Source: Hexactinellida sp. DTS-2022
Taxonomy: Eukaryota; Porifera; Hexactinellida
Direction of reading: 5' to 3'
NCBI GenBank assembly: GCA_028753945.1
Contig: JAPNXP010000002.1
Span: 1,364,001 to 1,428,000 of the forward strand
Length of the DNA stretch: 64,000 nucleotides
The notes beneath the pieces were generated by a model. The model worked only from the letters and a program-made list of their open reading frames with translations. It made no database searches and was not told where the DNA came from. Of this stretch, positions 12,540 to 25,300 are shown one piece after another; within the stretch, counting starts at the first letter, position 1; every line of letters starts with the position of its first letter. The position numbers and the translations under genes were made by a program.

Positions 12540-13440
12540 TAAGTAACAGGATAAAAGTTTAATTAATCAATATAATTATAACAAGACGAATCAATAGAGT
12601 AAGATTTAAAAGTTGAAATCAATATAATTATTACAAGTTGAAACAATGGAATTAGATTCAATATAATTATTAAAAGTTGAAACAATGGAATTAGATTAAT
12701 TAAATAGAATTATTACAAGTTGAAACAATGGAAATTGATTTAACAGTTTTACTGAATCTGAAGTGTGAGGAAATACAGGAGATTGGTACCCCAATTAAGG
12801 CACAAATCTAGGCCAAATTGAACATTTTTGATTTGCTAAAAGGTGTAGAATTTAATTCTCTATTCGTACATGTAAAATTTATCAAGCTCACTATTAATTA
12901 TTTAATGTTAAGACTTAAGAGCCATAATCAGCTTAAATAGGTGTTAAAACTATTTGATAAAAAATCGTAACCCCAGGTGCAAATTAGACGGTCACTCCGA
13001 AGCTACATGCCAAGTTTCAGCCCTCTATGTAAATAGGTGTGGCCAGGGCACCTGCTACGGAGAAATAAAAAAATCCAAAATTGCAGCTGTGCCGACGCAT
13101 GTTCCTTTTGTGGCACTATATTTTGGTGGTGGTTTATTGATAGTGCCTCCAAAGGAACACGCTGTCGGCACAGCTGCAATTTTGGATTTTTTTCGCCATG
13201 TCATGAACGCCTCATAGTGTTTAGTCTCATTTAACAAGTTGTACGGGACAAAGGAACCATTGTTGATTTTAAATTATTTCTATCTTGAACCATCTTGGGT
13301 TTAATGTCATTCATTCATTATGTATAGATAATAAATGATATAAATAGTTAATTATTTTAGCAATGTGAGTTGAGTTGAGTTAAGTAAACAAATTTCCAAT
13401 TTAATTTAATTTGCTTTAATCCATTGAATATTAATATACT
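12540..13440 (+). repeat. Hairpin-centred repeat unit, plus orientation
   Basis: One unit with a hairpin at 13073-13187 and the preceding segment with CCCCAGGTGCAAATTAGACG and GGCCAGGGCACC. The downstream landmark is degenerate (GCAATGTGAGTTGAG). Confidence 0.7.
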
Positions 13441-14340
13441 GTTTAAAATTGGAAATCAGCATACTTGTTTACTTAGAATGACAAAAGGGATCTAGTTTAT
13501 ATTCCTATTATAACCCCCTATCACTCTAATACAATTCGACCACCAAACACGCACACAGACGAATAGTCATTTAATAGATATTCCATTTCATTAATCCATT
13601 GTTTGTATATCAGTCATCGTTTTAAAATGTAAATCAACATACTCGCTTACTTTGAATGACATATGGGATTAAGTTTATATTTCCATTATACGTAAATGCT
13701 TTATAACCCCCCCCCCCCTACACTCTAATACATTTCGGGCACCAAGCACACAAATAGACAAATATTTATACAAATAGATATTCCATCTCATTAATCCATT
13801 GTTTGAAAATCAGAAATCGTTCTGAAATTGAATAACTGTTGAGTGAAATTGAATTTTCATATAGGAGAAAACTTTAATACAACTATTGTACTAGAAATCG
13901 ATTTATATACTATTGAATCAAATTGAATTATTCATATAAATAGAATAAATTATTGTAACTATGATATCAGAAATTGATTTGTATAGTAATAGCTATTGAA
14001 TGTAAATTTATTATTCATATATACTAGAATTCTTTATTGTGATTATAATATCAACAATAACTTGAATCGAAATAACACTGAATCAATTGAATTATTCATA
14101 AATAGTAGATCTTCATCGAAACCACGAAATAATTGCATAATTGAATATTAATGAATTTACGATTTTAGAAAGTTAAGGGTGAATTGTGGCAACTTTGAGC
14201 CTAATTCTCAGGAAAATGAGGACGGATTAGTAAAATCGTGAAGAGCTATCAGTTTCAAAATACTTTTCTGATACTAATGATTCGACAAATTTTTCTTGTT
14301 ATTGCATTTATTTTCTTGCGGGACAAAAAAAGCTAAAAGT
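13441..14340. repeat. Decayed Helitron-like 5' ends and AT-rich filler
   Basis: Two tandem degenerate segments (about 13441-13575 and 13620-13795) each contain CTCTAATAC, a CA-rich tract and an end like ATAGATATTCC. They resemble the 5' end region of Helitron E1. A close copy lies at 34495-34783. A poly-C tract occurs at about 13709. No gene is seen in 13800-14340. Confidence 0.5.
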
Positions 14341-17300
14341 CCTGTTAAAAATTTTCCCAAGTCGAAATTGAAAAATCAGGCCACGAAGTGCACATTAATC
14401 AACAACCAGACACCTATCCTGAAAATCTCAGAGCTCTAGCACTTATGGTTTAGCCTGGGGAGGCGACACGGAGAAAAAAACAAACAAACCAAAGCACTAA
14501 GACCAATACTGGGCCACTATACTATAGTATAGTCGGCACAGTAAAAATCCAAAATTGCAGCCTGTGCCGACGCATGTTCCTTTGGTGGCACTATATTTTG
14601 GTGGTGGTTTATTGATAGTGCCTCCAAAGGAACATGCTGTCGGCACTAGCTGCAATTTTGGATTTTTTTTTCATCATCACCTCAAGGTGTCAAGGCCCAC
14701 TTGTATAGGTGGCACGTGCCATAAGGACCAATTGATAAATTGAAAGTTTGTTTCTATCTTCTATGATCTCTGAGATTTATGATATTTAATTAATTAGTAT
14801 AAATAATTATTAATATTATTTATAATTTAACACCAATTTCAATGTCAACTTATATTTATAAAGTTTGATTATTTTGTCATAAATAATAAATTAATTTATT
14901 TGGCTATCAAATTTCAATTCCGCACACTCGATAACGCCTAATAAACAAATTGGGAGCATCTGTATAAGTCATATACTGACTTAATTAATTATAATTAATT
15001 ACGTCAGTATATTAACAGTGCAAGAGTATTCTTGCAGAAGTAAATATAATCACATAATCTGTCGTTGTTATTGAAATCTATAATCTTAGTTTTCAATTGG
15101 AAAATAGAAGCCTACTCGATCTCACAAGTTGAATCAATATAATAATCACAAGTTGAAACAATAGAATTACATTTAACACTTTCAACTGAACTGAAGTGTT
15201 AGAAAACAAAGGAAATTTCCAACTCAATTGTGGAACAAACGAAGCCCAATTTAAAAATTCGTGCACTGTGAAAAGGTGTAGAATTTAATTCTCTATCGAA
15301 TGCATATAAATTAAATATTAGCGGATATTTATTGTTCTTTTTCTAATATTAAACAGGTGCAAAAATGTGGCCAAATAAATGTGATAAAAAAACGTGACCC
15401 CAGGTGCACATCTGTAACCCATGAGACACATATCCTGAAAATTTGGGCTCTTAGTTAATAAAACTCTGTTCTGTGGAGAGGATACGGAAGGAAATAATAA
15501 CCAAGGCACTAAGACCAATACTGGGCCACTATACTATAGTATAGTCGACACAGTAATAAAAAATCCAAAATTGCAGCTGTGCCGACGCATGTTCCTTTCG
15601 TGGCACTATATTTTGTTGATGGTTTATTGATAGTGCCTCCAAAGGAACATGCTGTCGGCGCAGGCTGCAATTTTGGATTTTTTTTCGCCAAGTCATCAAC
15701 GTCCAAGGTGTAAAAAAGCATTTGTTATTTGGTCCGAGTCACAAGGAACGGTAGATAAATTTGAAGTTTGTTTCTATCATAAACCATCTTGAGTTTAATG
15801 CCATTCATTCATTATGTATTAATATTTTTAAAATTTAATAATAAATTATATTATTAGTTAATTATATTAGCAATGTTATGCACGGTGAGTTGTGTTGAGT
15901 CAACAAATTCCTATATTATTATATTTTATTTGATCCATTCTATTGTAATCTACAATTAAATAGAAGCCAGCTGGAATTTATAATTTAAATCAATATAATT
16001 ATCGCAAGTAGAAACAATAGAGTAAGATTTAACAAGTTAAATCAATATAATTATTACAAGTTGAAACAATGGAATTAGATTTCACAGTTTTATTGAAACT
16101 GAAGTGCGAGTAAACAAAGGAATTTCAACCCCCATTTATGGCAGAAATTAAACCAATTTTAACTAATTTTCTTCTCCCATCAGACGCAAAATTTTATGGT
16201 GAATCCAAATGTGAAATAAAATTTTGGGGTTTAGTAAACATCTTTTGAGTTATGGACCAGACAAATTTTGAAAGGTGTTAAAGATGTGTCAAAAATTTGT
16301 TAATACAAAATCGTAACCCCAGGTGCAAATTAGACGTCGACTCCGAATCTACATGCCAAGTTTCAGCCCTCTATGTATATAGGTGTGCCCAGGGCACCGT
16401 CTACGGAGAAAGAATAATAAAAATCCAAAATTGCAGCTGTGCCGACGCATGTTCCTTTGGTGGCACTATATTTTGGTGGTGGTTTATTGATAGTGCCTCC
16501 AATGGAACATGCTGTCGGCACAGGCTGCAATTTTGGATTTTTTTTCGCCATGTCATCATCACTATGAAGGTGTTAAACTATTTCAGAAAAGTGATTCAAA
16601 AGGCAACGACCCTTAGTGAGTTGGAAGTTTCGTTTTAGCTCACTTCATTTGAGAGATATTCAAGTTTCAGTAGAATATAATATGTGCTGAGTCAGCATTT
16701 CTTAAAGTGCGTGTTGGGTGTTCACCCAACTCCAACCAATCCATGCGAATTATTTAATTCACAAAATTGTAAAAATACATTTTTTTGACGATGTCATCAT
16801 CACCTTAAGGTGTCAAGATCCACTTGTATAGGTGGTACGTGCCATAAGGACCAATTGATAAATTTAAAGTTTGTTTCTATCTTATATCATTTCTGAGATT
16901 AATGAAATTTACATAATTTGTATAAATATTTAATTAATCTATTAATAATTTAACACCAATATTATGTACATCAAAATATATTAAGTTCAATCTTTTGCAA
17001 TAATTATTCACTTAAATTGAATTTCACTATCATATTTGAATTCAGCGCACTCGATAATCCCAATAATCTATTTGGAAGTTGGAACCATTTCTATACATTA
17101 AACACAGAGCTAATTAATTAGAATTAAATATGTCATGTATCCATTGTGCAAGAATATTCTATGCAGAAGTAAATATAATACATAATCTGTCGTTGTTGTG
17201 GAATGTAAAATCTTAGTTTTCTAATAGAAAATAGAAGCCTACTCGATTTCACAAGTGGAATCAATATAATTATCGCAAGTTTAAACAATAGTGTAAGATT

Positions 17301-17665
17301 TAACAAGTTTAATCAATATAATTATTACAAGTTGAAACAATGGAATTAGATTTAACAGTTTACTGAAATTGAAGTGTGAGTAAACAAATAAATTTCAACC
17401 CCCATTTATGGCAGAAATTAAACCCATTACTAAAAATTTCTTTACCCATCAGACGCAGAATTTGAAGATGAATCCAAAGATGAAATAAAAATTGGGGGTT
17501 TAGTATAACATTCTTTGAGTTATGGACCAGACAAATTTTGAAAGGTGTTAAACATGTGTCCAAAATTTGTTAATCAAAAATCGTAACCCCAGGTGCACAT
17601 CTGTAACCCATGAGACACCTGTCCTGCAAATTTGGGTTGTTAGTTAATCAAACTCTGTTCTGTGG
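14340..17665 (+). repeat. Cluster of hairpin-centred units, plus orientation
   Basis: Hairpins lie at 14547-14663, 15563-15678 and 16423-16538. Two are preceded by a different head segment (CATGAGACAC, CTCTGTTCTGTGG) and a single 18-bp palindrome element (about 14516 and 15529). The unit therefore exists with at least two alternative left halves. No host gene is seen. Confidence 0.65.
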
Positions 17666-17693
17666 ATGAGCTACGGAAGAATAATAATAATAA

Positions 17694-18003
17694 CTAACCA
17701 AAGCACTAAGATTAGAACTGGGCCACTATACTATAGTATAGTCGGCACAGTAATAATATACCAAAGCACTAAGATTAGAACTGGGCCACTATACTATAGT
17801 ATAGTCGGCACAGTAATAATATTAACAACAAACCAAAGCACTAAGATTAGAACTGGGCCACTATACTATAGTATAGTCGGCACAGTAATAACTAACCAAG
17901 GCAGTAAGATTTGAACTGGGCCACTATACTATAGTATAGTCGGCACAGTAAAAATAAAGGCAGTGATTCTAATACTGGGCCACTATACTATAGTATAGTC
18001 GGC
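17694..18003 (+). repeat. Palindrome cluster A, left part (5 copies)
   Basis: Five copies of a ~45-bp element containing GGGCCACTATACTATAG and its mirror, then TCGGCACAGTA, are separated by AAT-rich linkers of varying length. The core ACTATACTATAGTATAGT is a perfect 18-bp palindrome. The fifth copy is split by the foldback element at 18004. Confidence 0.9.
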
Positions 18004-19072
18004 CACGGACTACTAGAATACCCGGACGGGCAACTCGCAAAGTGTTGAATAAAAACTGGAGGCTGAGAGGCTCCAATTTAAAAATTGAAAAAGCATTAGG
18101 TTTCCGGTTTCCAAATGTGATTTTTGGCATATAGGGGTAACTTTTGGCACCCGTCAACAATTTGAGGTTTTCACTCAAAATTTCTCACACCTCGAGAAGT
18201 TATGACGTCATTGTCACATTTCGAGAACCCTGAAAAGCCACTTAATCGCACATAATTCGCGAACTCTAAGAGATAAAAATCTGAAAATTTAATAGAACAT
18301 GCACATTAATGATGCGGACACTTTGGTAACACCAGATTGCCAATATGCTTACTCATTATCACATGATGACGTAATCACTAAAATTTCACATTTTTAAATT
18401 TGACTATTTAGGCCTATTTACGCTTTATAATCAATGTTAGAAGTGTATAAACCATACACCAACCGCGAAGCGGTTGTTGTGTGGTTGGGTTCTGCCGCGA
18501 AGCACGCTAGTATCTATATAGATTGATGCTACAGTATATCTATATAGACAAGGGCGTCTCGCTTGCTAGGTCGCTTTGCGGCAGAACCCAACCACACAAC
18601 AACCGCTTCGCGGTTGGTGTATGGTTTATACACTTCTAACATTGATTATAAAGCGTAAATAGGCCTAAATAGTCAAATTTAAAAATGTGAAATTTTAGTG
18701 ATTACGTCATCATGTGATAATGAGTAAGCATATTGGCAATCTGGTGCGACCAAAGTGTCCGCATCATTAATGTGCATGTTCTATTAAATTTTCAGATTTT
18801 TATCTCTTAGAGTGCGCGAATTATGTGCGATTAAGTGGCTTTTCAGGGTTCTCGAAATGTGACAATGACGTCATAACTTCTCGAGGTGTGAGAAATTTTG
18901 AGTGAAAACCTCAAATTGTTGACGGGTGCCAAAAGTTACCCCTATTTGCCAAAAATCACATTTGGAAACCGGAAACCTAATGCTTTTTCAATTTTTAAAT
19001 TGGAGCCTCTCAGCCTCCAGTTTTTATTCAACACTTTGCGAGTTGCCCGTCCGGGTATTCTAGTAGTCCGTG
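18004..19072. mobile_element. Long-arm foldback transposon A (1069 bp)
   Basis: Near-perfect inverted arms of about 495 bp surround a ~70-bp centre. Ends are CACGGACTACTAGAATAC and its reverse complement. It is flanked by a 7-bp target duplication AGTCGGC (17997-18003 and 19073-19079) made from the interrupted palindrome element. Mirror reading frames in both arms (17969-18178, 18898-19086) follow from the symmetry and give no evidence of coding. Family uncertain; end sequence and duplication length resemble elements B and C. Confidence 0.9.
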
Positions 19073-19079
19073 AGTCGGC

Positions 19080-19340
19080 ACAGTAAAAATAAAGGCAGTG
19101 ATTCTAATACTGGGCCACTATATTATAGTATAGTCGGCACAGTAAAAATAAAAAAAATAAAGGCAGTGATTCTAATACTGGGCCACTATACTATAGTATA
19201 GTCGGCACAGTAAAAATAAAGGCAGTGATTCTAATACTGGGCCACTATACTATAGTATAGTCGGCACAGTAAAAATAAAAAAAATAAAGTCAGTGATTCT
19301 AATACTGGGCCACTATACTATAGTATAGTCGGCACAGTAA
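19080..19340 (+). repeat. Palindrome cluster A, right part (4 copies)
   Basis: Continuation of the cluster beyond the foldback element: four copies with GGCAGTGATTCTAATACTGG heads. The first has one base changed in the palindrome (ACTATATTATAG). Confidence 0.9.
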
Positions 19341-21703
19341 AAAGAATAAGTAAAAAGTCAAATAATGAGAAAGATAGAAATTATTTAATTTATACTTTTT
19401 GAAGAAACCTGTAAGTATATAGATGTTCAATAAATATAATTATCGCAAGTTGAAACAATAGATAAGATTTAACAATTTGAATCAATATAATTATTACAAG
19501 TTAAAACAATTAAATAGAAGCCAGCTAGAATTCACAAGTTAAATCAATATAATTGTAGCAAGTTGAAACAATAGTGCAAGATTTAACAACTTAAATCAAT
19601 ATAAATATTACAAGTTGAAACAATGGAATTAGATTTCACAGTTTTACTGAAATTGAAGTGTGAGTAAACATAGAAATTTCAACCCCCATTTATGGCAGAA
19701 ATAAAACTCTTTATTAAAAGTTTTCTTCTCCCATCAGACGCAAAATTTTATGGTGAATCCAAATATGAAATAAAATTTGGGGGTTTGGTAAAACAATTTT
19801 TGAGTTATGGACCAGACAAAATTTGAAAGGTGTTAAAGATGTGTCAAAAATTTCTTAATCAAAAATCGTGACCCCAGGTGCAAATTAAACGGTCCCTCCG
19901 CAACTACATGCCAAGTTTCAGCCCATCAACTATAAAGCTCTGGCCAGGGCACCGTCTACGGAGAAAAAATAAAAAATCCAAAATTGCATCCTGTGCCGAC
20001 GCATGTTCCTTGGGTGGCACTATATTTTGTTGGTGGTTTATTGATAGTGCCTCCAATGGAACATGCTGTCGGCACAGGATGCAATTTTGGATTTTTTTTT
20101 CGCCAAGTCATCATCACTATAAAGGTGTTAAATCATTTCAAAAAGGTGTTACAGAAGGCATCGACCCTTCGAGTGGTGGAAGTTTCGTTTTAGTTCACTT
20201 CCTTTTAGCGATATTCCAGTTTGAGTAGAATATAACAACTGATGACTCAGCATTTTTTATGTGAGTGTTGGGTCATCACCCAACATGAACTAACCCATTT
20301 TTAATATCGAATTAACAAAATTGTAAAAACACATTTTTTTAACGATGTCATCATCACCTCAAGGTGTCAAGACTCACTTGTATAGGTGGTACGTGGCATA
20401 AGGACCAATTGATAAATTGAAAGTTTGTTTCTATCTTGTATCATCTCTGAGATTAATGAAATTTAGCTAATTAGTATAAATATTTAATTAATAAATTAAT
20501 AATTTAACATCATTATTATGTACAGCAAAATAAATAAAGTTCAATTATTTGCACTTATTATTAATTTAAATCGAATTTCACTATCATATTTGAATTCAGC
20601 GCACTCGATAACCCCAATAATCCAATTGGAACCGTCTATAAGTTAAATACAAAAGGAATTAATTATAATAAATTTCGTCAGTACATTAATTGTGCAAGAA
20701 TATTCTCGCGAAATAAATATAATCACTTTATCTGTCGTTGTTGTGGAATGTAAAATGTTAACGGTTCTATCATAAACCATCTTTAGTTTAATGCCATTCA
20801 TTACTTATTGATAATAAATTAAATTATTAGTTATTTATTTTAGCAATGTTATCCACGGTGAGTTGAGTAAAGTCAACAAATTCCTTATATAAATTAATTT
20901 AATTTAATCCATTGTATAGTAATGCTAGAATTAAATAGAAGCCAGCTGGAATTTATAAGTTAAATCAATATAATTATCGCAAGTTGAATCACTAGAGTAA
21001 CATTTAACAAGTTAAATCAATATAATTATTACAAGTTGAAACAATAGAATTAGATTTAACACTTTTACTGAAATTGAAGTGTGAGTAAACAAAGAAATTT
21101 CAACCCCCATTAATGGCAGGAATAAAACCTTTTTTGAAGGTTTTCTTCTCCCATCAGACGCAGAATTTTATGGGGAATCCAAATATGAAATAAAATTTTC
21201 GGGTTTAGTAAAACATATTTTGAGTTATGGACCAGACAAAATCTGAAAGGTGTTAAAGATGTGTCAAAAATTTCTTAATAAAAAATCGTAACCCCAGGTG
21301 CAAATTAGACGGTCCCACCGCACCTACATACCAAGTTTCAGCCCATCAACTATAGAGCTCTGGCCAGGGTACCGTCTACGGAGAAAAAAAAAAAAAAAAA
21401 AAAAATCCAAAATTGCAGCCTGTGCCGACGCATGTTCCTTTGGTGGCACTATATTTTTGTGTTGTTTATTGATAGTGCCTCCAAAGAAACATGCTGTCGG
21501 CGCAGGCTCCAATTTTGGATTTTTTTTCGCCAAGTCATCAACGCCCAAGGTGTGAAGAAGCATTTGTTATTTGATCCGAGTCACAAGGAACGGTAGATAA
21601 ATTTGAGTTTGTTTCTATCATAAACCATCTTGAGTTTAATGCCATTCATTCATTTTGTATTGATAATAAATTATATTATTAGTTATTTTTTTTAGTAATG
21701 TTA
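19340..21703 (+). repeat. Hairpin-centred units, plus orientation
   Basis: Two units with hairpins at 19976-20092 and 21405-21520. They show the full order: AGAAGCCAGCTGGAATTTAT, GTTATGGACCAGACAAA, ACCCCAGGTGCAAATTA, hairpin, CATCACCTCAAGGTGTCAAG, GCACTCGATAACCCCAATAA, TTATCCACGG. No host gene is seen. Confidence 0.75.
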
Positions 21704-21711
21704 TCCACGGT

Positions 21712-22377
21712 CATAGGCGCCGAAAGTGGGGGGGTCAGGGGGGTTACACCCTCCCTGGTTTTTGTCAGGGAGGGTTTCACCCCCCCCCTGGCTGAGGAAA
21801 GAGTCAGGAAGGGTATACCCCTCCTGGTTGGTCAGGCAGGGTATATTAGACATTTTCTTTATTGTTAAAGTAGAAAACATACACGTAAACCCATAGAAAA
21901 ATTATAATTCCATAAGGAGTCCTTCTAAATAACATTGGATTATTAATATATGTATACAATTATGCCCGTCAACATAATGATTTTCAGCCACCATAGCAGT
22001 GGCGAAACAGGGGGATGCGCTAGGGGGGCGCGTTCCCCCCCCCCGTAAATTGAAGGGGGGCAACATTATTGGTGCGGGTGTTACCGTTCCCTCTGGATAA
22101 AAAAATACAATATTCAATATAATTTAGCACAATAAAATATACGTATAATTCATTCAAAACAAATTGATATCAGGGTATCTCGCAGTTTATTTTTTTATGG
22201 GGGGCTTGCCCCCAGAACCCCCCAAAGATTGCTCGCAACACTCGCTCCGCGCCCCCCAACTTTAATCTTATACTTGTAAACTTTGCGACAATGCGCCATA
22301 GGAATTGTTTTTTTGACCTTTCACATTTAAATGTAAAGTTACACCCCCCCTGGCGCTGGAGAGTTTCGGCGCCTATG
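21712..22377. mobile_element. Non-autonomous hAT-type element (666 bp)
   Basis: Terminal inverted repeats CATAGGCGCCGAAA and TTTCGGCGCCTATG are flanked by a perfect 8-bp duplication TCCACGGT (21704-21711 and 22378-22385). It is inserted in the TTATCCACGGTG landmark of a repeat unit, and other units supply the empty site. The interior is rich in C/G homopolymers and has no transposase frame. Confidence 0.92.
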
Positions 22378-22385
22378 TCCACGGT

Positions 22386-25300
22386 GATTTGTGTTTAGTC
22401 AACAAATTCCTTATATTATTATATTTTATTTAATCCATTGTATAGTAATACTACAATTGAATAGAAGCCAGCTGGAATTTATAAGTTGAATCAATTAAAT
22501 TATCTCAAGTTGAAACATTAGTGAAAGATTTAACAAGTTAAATCAATATATTTATTACAAGTTGAAACAATGGAATTAGATTTCACAGTTTTATTGAAAT
22601 TGAAGTGTGAGTAAACAAAGAAATTTCAACCCCCATTTATTGGCAGAAATTGACCCCTTTATTGAAAAGTTTCTTCTCCCATAAGACGCAGAATTTTATG
22701 GTGAATCCAAATGTGAAATAAAATTTGCGGGGTTAGTAAAACATATTTTGAGTTATGGACCAGACAAATTTTGAAAGGTGTTAAAGATGTGTCCAAAATT
22801 TGTTAATCAAAAATCGTAACCCCAGGTGCAAATTACACGGTCCAACCGCACCTACATGCCAAGTTTTAGCCCATCAACTATAAAGCTCTGGCCAGGGCAC
22901 CGTCTACGGAGAAAAAAAAAATAATAATAAAAATAAAAATCCAAAATTGCAGCCTGTGCCGACGCATGTTCCTTTGGTGGCACTACATTTTGTTGGTTGT
23001 TTATTTATAGTGCCTCCAAAAGAACATTCTGTCGGCGCAGGCTGCAATTTTGGATTTTTTTTCGCCATGTCATCATCACTATGAAGGTGTTAAATTATTT
23101 CAAAAAGGTGTTACAGAAGGCATCGACCCTTAGAGTGGTGGAAGTTTCCATTTAGTTCATATAATTTTAGAGATATTCAAGTTTGAGTAGAATATAATAG
23201 CTGATGACTCAGCATTTTTTATGTCTGTGTTGGGTCATCACCCAACATCAACTAACCCATTTTAAATATCGAATTAAAAAAATTGTAAAAGTACATTTTT
23301 TTGACGATGTCATAATCACCTCAAGGTGTCAAGACCCACTTGTATAGGTGGTACCTGGCATAAGGACCAATTGATAAATTGAAAGTTTGTTTCTATCTTG
23401 TATCATCTCTGAGATTAATGAAATTTATCTAGTTAGTATAAATATTTAATTTATTTATTTATTATTTAACACCATTATTATATACAGCAAAATAAATTAA
23501 GTTCAATTATTTGCAATTATTATTAATTTAAATTGAATTTCACTATAATATTTGAATTCCACGCACTCGATAACCCCAATAATCTATTTGGAACCGTCTA
23601 TAAGTTAAATACAAAATGAATTAATTATAATTAATTAAGTCAGTCATTAATTGTGCAAGAATATTCTCGCCGAAATAAATATAATCACTTAATCTGTCGT
23701 TGTTGTGGAATGTAAAATCTTAACGGTTCTATCATAAACCATCTTTAGTTTAATGCCATTCATTCATTATGTATTGATAATAAATTATATTATTAGTTAT
23801 TTATTTTAGCAATGTTATCCACGGTGTGTTGAGTAAAGTCAACAAATTCCTTAGATAAATTAATTTAATTTAATCCATTGTATAGTAATGCTACAATTAA
23901 ATAGAAGCCAGCTGCATTCATTGTGTATTGCTATTAAATTATATTATTCGTTATTTATTTTAGCAATGTTATCCACGGTTGGTTGAGTTGAGTCAACAAA
24001 TTCCTTATATTATATTATTTAATTTAATCCATTGTATAGTAATACTACAATTAAATAGAAGCCAGCTGTAATTTATAAGATGAATCAATATAATTATTAC
24101 AAGTTGAATCACTAGAGTAGGATTTAACAAGTTAAATCAATATAATAATCGCAAGTTGAAACAATGGAATTAGATTTAACAGTTTTATTGAAACTGAAGT
24201 GTGAGTAAACAAAGAAATTTCAACCCCCATTAATGGCAGGAATAAAACCTTTTTTGAAGGTTTTCTTCTCCCATCAGACGCAGAATTTTATGGGGAATCC
24301 AAATATGAAATAAAATTTTCGGGTTTAGTAAAACATATTTTGAGTTATGGACCAGACAAAATCTGAAAGGTGTTAAAGATGTGTCAAAAATTTCTTAATA
24401 AAAAATCGTAACCCCAGGTGCAAATTAGACGGTCCTACCGCACCTACATGCCAAGTTTCAGCCCATCAACTATAGAGCTCTGGCCAGGGTACCGTCTACG
24501 GAGAAAAAAAAATAAAAAAAATAAAGGCAGTGAGATTAGAACTGGGCCACTATACTATAGTATAGTCGGCACAGTAAAAAAGATCCAAAATTGCAGCCTG
24601 TGCCGACGCATGTTCCTTTGGTGCCACTATATTTTGTTGGTTGTTTATTTATAGTGCCTCCAAAAGAACATTCTGTCGGCGCAGGCTGCAATTTTGGATT
24701 TTTTTTTCGCCATGTCATCATCACTATGAAGGTGTTAAATTATTTAAAAAAGGTGTTACAGAAGGCATCGACCCTTAGAGTGGTGGAAGTTTCCATTTAG
24801 TTCATATAATTTTAGAGATATTCAAGTTTGAGTAGAATATAATAGCTGATGACTCAGCATTTTTTATGTGTGTGTTGGGTCATCACCCAACATCAACTAA
24901 CCCATTTTAAATATCGAATTAAAAAAATTGTCAAAATACATTTTTTTGACGATGTCATAATCACCTCAAGGTGTCAAGACCCACTTGTATAGGTGGTACC
25001 TGGCATAAGGACCAATTGATAAATTGAAAGTTTGTTTCTATCTTGTATCATCTCTGAGATTAATGAAATTTATCTAATTAGTATAAATATTTAATTTATT
25101 TATTTATTATTTAACACCATTATTATATACAGCAAAATAAATTAAGTTCAATTATTTGCAATTATTATTAATTTAAATTGAATTTCACTATAATATTTGA
25201 ATTCCACGCACTCGATAACCCCAATAATCTATTTGGAACCGTCTATAAGTTAAATACAAAATGAATTAATTATAATTAATTAAGTCAGTCATTAATTGTG

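Noticed and set aside
17969-19086. Two nearly identical 'proteins' starting MSENLKLLTGAKSYPY
   Set aside because: They are the two arms of foldback element A read in opposite directions. One lacks a true stop context and there is no domain.
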